In this document: positions 61,740 through 64,000 of the stretch, in pieces
Layout of the letters: each line of letters begins with the position of its first letter
Position numbering within the stretch: position 1 is the first letter of the stretch
Source: an uncultured Myroides sp.
GTDB taxonomy: Bacteria > Bacteroidota > Bacteroidia > Flavobacteriales > Flavobacteriaceae
DNA length: 64,000 nucleotides
Reading direction: 5' to 3'
Assembly (NCBI GenBank): GCA_913777665.1
Contig: CAJYTF010000046.1
Coordinates: 44,039 to 108,038, forward strand
Notes under the pieces: generated by a model
Told to the model about the DNA's origin: nothing
The model's database searches: none
What the model saw: the letters and a program-made list of their open reading frames with translations, nothing else
Translations under genes and position numbers: made by a program

Positions 61740-63506
61740 ATGTCTGAACAAACACAAAACGCAAAAGAATTCTTAGATACTTTCAACTGGGAAAGTTATG
61801 AAAACGGTATTGATGCAGTTGATGCTCAAAACTTACAAGAATTCGAAGATTTAGTAGAAAAAACGTTTATCTCAACTGGTGAAGAAGAAGTTGTAGAAGG
61901 TGTAGTAGTAAGAATCACAGACAGAGATGCAATCGTTGATATCAACGCTAAATCTGAAGGTGTTATTTCTTTAAACGAGTTCCGTTACAATCCTAACTTA
62001 AAAGTTGGTGATAAAGTAGAGGTTTTAATCGACGTTCGCGAAGATAAAAACGGACAATTAGTATTATCTCACCGTAAAGCTCGTACAATCAAAGCTTGGG
62101 ATCGTGTTATCGCAGCTCATGATACAGGTGAAATCGTTAACGGTTTTGTTAAATGCAGAACTAAAGGTGGTATGATCGTTGACGTATTCGGTATCGAAGC
62201 ATTCTTACCAGGATCTCAAATCGATGTGAAACCAATCCGCGATTACGATCAATACGTAAACAAAACTATGGAATTTAAAGTTGTTAAAATCAACCACGAA
62301 TTCAAAAACGTAGTAGTTTCTCACAAAGCATTAATCGAAGCTGATATCGAAGTTCAGAAAAAAGAGATCATCGGTCAGTTAGAAAAAGGTCAAGTATTAG
62401 AAGGTGTTGTTAAAAACATTACTTCATACGGTGTATTCATTGATTTAGGTGGTGTTGACGGATTAATCCACATTACAGACTTATCTTGGTCTCGTATCAA
62501 CCACCCATCTGAAGTATTAGAATTAGACCAAAAATTAAACGTTGTAATCTTAGATTTCGATGACGAGAAAACACGTATCCAATTAGGTTTAAAACAATTA
62601 AACGCTCACCCTTGGGATGCTTTAGATGCTAACTTAAACGTTGGTGACAAAGTAAAAGGTAAAGTAGTTGTTTTAGCTGATTACGGTGCATTCATCGAAG
62701 TTGCAGAAGGCGTAGAAGGTTTAATCCACGTTTCAGAAATGTCTTGGTCAACGCATTTACGTTCAGCTCAAGATTTCGTGAAAATTGGTGATGAAGTAGA
62801 AGCAGTTATCTTAACATTAGATCGTGAAGAGCGTAAAATGTCTTTAGGTATCAAACAATTATCAAACGATCCTTGGACAGACATTACATCTAAATACCCA
62901 GTAGGTTCTAAACACACAGGTACAGTTCGTAACTTTACAAACTTTGGTGTTTTTGTTGAATTAGAAGAAGGTATCGACGGTTTAGTTTATATTTCTGATT
63001 TATCTTGGACTAAGAAAATCAAACACCCATCAGAATTTGTTAACGTAGGTGACAAGTTAGATGTTGTTGTTTTAGAATTAGATGTAGAAGGTCGTAAATT
63101 ATCTTTAGGTCACAAGCAAACTACCGACAATCCTTGGGATGCTCACGAAGCAGCTTACGGCGTAGGTACGGTTCACAACGGAACAATTGCAGACTTAAAC
63201 GATAAAGGTGCAACTGTAAACTTCGAAGAAGATGTAGTTGCGTTCATCCCAACTCGTCATTTAGAGAAAGAAGATGGTAAAAAATTGAAAAAAGGCGATA
63301 CAGCTGATTTCAAAGTTATCGAATTCAACAAAGAATTTAAAAGAGTTGTAGCTTCTCATACAGCAACATTCCGTGAAGAAGAAGAGAAAAACTTCAAAGC
63401 TTCAGAAGAAAAAGCTGCTGCAAACAACGCTGCAAACGAAAAAACAACTTTAGGAGATATCGACGCTTTAGCAGAATTAAAAGCTAAAATGGAAGGTAAA
63501 AACTAA
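61740..63506 (+). CDS. rpsA: 30S ribosomal protein S1
   Basis: 588 aa with six S1 repeats: EGVVVRITDRDAIVDINAKS (about 53-72), GFVKCRTKGGMIVDVFGIEA, EGVVKNITSYGVFIDLGGVD, GKVVVLADYGAFIEVAEGVE, GTVRNFTNFGVFVELEEGID and GTIADLNDKGATVNFEEDV. An acidic N-terminus and a Lys/Ala/Glu-rich tail flank them. S1 binds mRNA on the ribosome. Codon use is visibly more uniform than in the neighbours, as expected for a highly expressed gene. It has its own promoter, a leader hairpin and a terminator at 63527-63555. Confidence 0.97.
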   Translation: MSEQTQNAKEFLDTFNWESYENGIDAVDAQNLQEFEDLVEKTFISTGEEEVVEGVVVRITDRDAIVDINAKSEGVISLNEFRYNPNLKVGDKVEVLIDVREDKNGQLVLSHRKARTIKAWDRVIAAHDTGEIVNGFVKCRTKGGMIVDVFGIEAFLPGSQIDVKPIRDYDQYVNKTMEFKVVKINHEFKNVVVSHKALIEADIEVQKKEIIGQLEKGQVLEGVVKNITSYGVFIDLGGVDGLIHITDLSWSRINHPSEVLELDQKLNVVILDFDDEKTRIQLGLKQLNAHPWDALDANLNVGDKVKGKVVVLADYGAFIEVAEGVEGLIHVSEMSWSTHLRSAQDFVKIGDEVEAVILTLDREERKMSLGIKQLSNDPWTDITSKYPVGSKHTGTVRNFTNFGVFVELEEGIDGLVYISDLSWTKKIKHPSEFVNVGDKLDVVVLELDVEGRKLSLGHKQTTDNPWDAHEAAYGVGTVHNGTIADLNDKGATVNFEEDVVAFIPTRHLEKEDGKKLKKGDTADFKVIEFNKEFKRVVASHTATFREEEEKNFKASEEKAAANNAANEKTTLGDIDALAELKAKMEGKN

Positions 63507-63526
63507 TCAAGTTTTTCTAATAAATC

Positions 63527-63555
63527 AATCCCGGTAGGTTTTCCTAGCGGGATTT
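63527..63555 (+). terminator. Terminator of rpsA
   Basis: AATCCCGGTAGG and CCTAGCGGGATT pair with one mismatch around TTTT, with a T-rich tail, 21 bp after the stop codon. Confidence 0.85.
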
Positions 63556-63649
63556 CTTTGTTTTTATATTTTTCGGGCGTTCCCCTTACATCCAGTTTCA
63601 AAACAAAATTTAAGAAAACTCACCATTCGTACAAACAGATAATTTCAGT

Positions 63650-63850
63650 AAACAGCCGGGTCGGGCTATTCGCTGCAAGTCCTCGTTCGTCGTGCCTCCT
63701 CGCTGCGGGCTATCCGCTACTATCCCTAACGCGGTTTTTAGTTTAAAGTTTCAAGTTTTAAGTTGTAGGTTTTAAGTTGTAGGTTTTAAGTTGTAGGTTT
63801 TTAATTGTAAAAAGAAATCCGCGTAAATCCGTCTAATCTGTGGTTAAATA
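63650..63850. repeat. Mosaic of dispersed repeats after rpsA
   Basis: Three pieces lie side by side: a GC-rich stretch with CGGGCTATTCGCTGCAAG and CGGGCTATCCGCTACTA (about 63661-63735); a run of AAGTTGTAGGTTTT direct repeats (14-bp period, about 63750-63810) preceded by GTTTCAAGTTTTAAG; and AATCCGCGTAAATCCGTC (about 63818-63835). All resemble intergenic repeats common in flavobacterial genomes. The stretch 63507-64000 holds no credible gene. Confidence 0.6.
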
Positions 63851-63967
63851 AAAGAATAGCCTTGGGCTTCAGACAAACATTATGCACCAAACATCCCTCA
63901 TCAAACACCTCGCACTAAACACATATTCAGCTTTTTACAAAAAAGATTAAAAACTTTGTAAAACCAT

Positions 63968-63999
63968 TTGCAAAGTTCAAAAAAACAGTACTATATTTG
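63968..63999 (+). promoter_or_regulatory. Promoter at the right edge, reading out of the window
   Basis: TTG (63968-63970) and TATATTTG (63992-63999) are 21 bp apart, a good -33/-7 pair. The gene or RNA it drives lies beyond the window. Confidence 0.6.
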
Positions 64000-64000
64000 C

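Noticed and set aside
63558..63746. 62-codon open frame after rpsA
   Set aside because: It runs through dispersed GC-rich repeat sequence and has no recognisable features.
63507..64000. tRNA or small RNA gene in the last 0.5 kb
   Set aside because: No cloverleaf or conserved T-loop words were found by eye; only repeats, the rpsA terminator and an outward promoter.

Overview
The window looks like chromosomal DNA of a member of the Bacteroidota, family Flavobacteriaceae. The genus is not resolved; a Flavobacterium/Myroides-like organism would fit. The evidence is AT-rich DNA, promoters of the TAnnTTTG type with no clear Shine-Dalgarno sequences, a complete Bat (aerotolerance) operon with MoxR, PorZ and C-terminal sorting domains of the type IX secretion system, and family-typical genes (DUF4292 lipoprotein plus EnvC-like protein, DUF6029, Omp28-related protein, FeoB-associated Cys-rich peptide). 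Most of the window is ordinary core genome with short operons. No tRNA, rRNA, CRISPR array, prophage or transposase-type insertion sequence was seen.

Layout. 0-4 kb: the 3' part of an acyl-CoA carboxylase, a frameshifted aspartyl-protease/PDZ gene, a 21-bp tandem array, slyD and a VF530-family gene. 4-11.3 kb: a glycosyltransferase/metallophosphoesterase pair and sbcD/sbcC, split by a small GIY-YIG nuclease gene that sits between the two arms of a dispersed palindromic repeat. 11.3-20.7 kb: small periplasmic proteins, two catabolic enzymes (ALDH7-type dehydrogenase, 3-hydroxyanthranilate dioxygenase), EnvC-like protein, DUF4292 lipoprotein, nucleotidyltransferase, dut, a flippase and a DUF3298 lipoprotein. 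20.8-26.6 kb: a cystathionine gamma-synthase-like enzyme, porZ-recO and a succinate-semialdehyde-type dehydrogenase. 26.7-35.6 kb: moxR, DUF58, a BatD-like membrane protein and batA-E on the minus strand. 35.8-42.7 kb: an AlbA_2-fold protein overlapping a PPP-type phosphatase, a small barrel protein and two tandem M13 peptidases. 42.8-50.9 kb: SCO1 and a metal-homeostasis block (feoA, feoB, Feo-associated peptide; PhyH, ZIP transporter and DtxR-type regulator on the other strand; TonB receptor plus thioredoxin-like protein). 51-56.3 kb: a four-helix membrane protein, two RlpA-like proteins, a CYTH protein, a SpecificRecomb-family membrane protein and dinB. 56.4-61.5 kb: an exported T9SS cargo, Omp28-related lipoprotein, TlpA-like thioredoxin and a DUF6029 barrel. 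61.7-63.5 kb: rpsA. The last 0.5 kb is a mosaic of dispersed repeats and ends in a promoter facing out of the window.

The most unusual observation is the GIY-YIG gene in the loop position of a palindromic repeat (9531-9930) between sbcD and sbcC. Three further copies of the repeat in the window (about 3297, 25137, 38324) have the same two arms but no gene between them. This resembles a nuclease-bearing copy and gene-less derivatives, and I put it forward as a candidate minimal mobile element. Other points of interest are a TonB receptor whose only two cysteines form a CxxC in the plug, followed by a thioredoxin-like gene; inverted repeats over the feoA and TonB-receptor promoters; a hairpin in the rpsA leader; and the 21-bp array with heptad coding periodicity.
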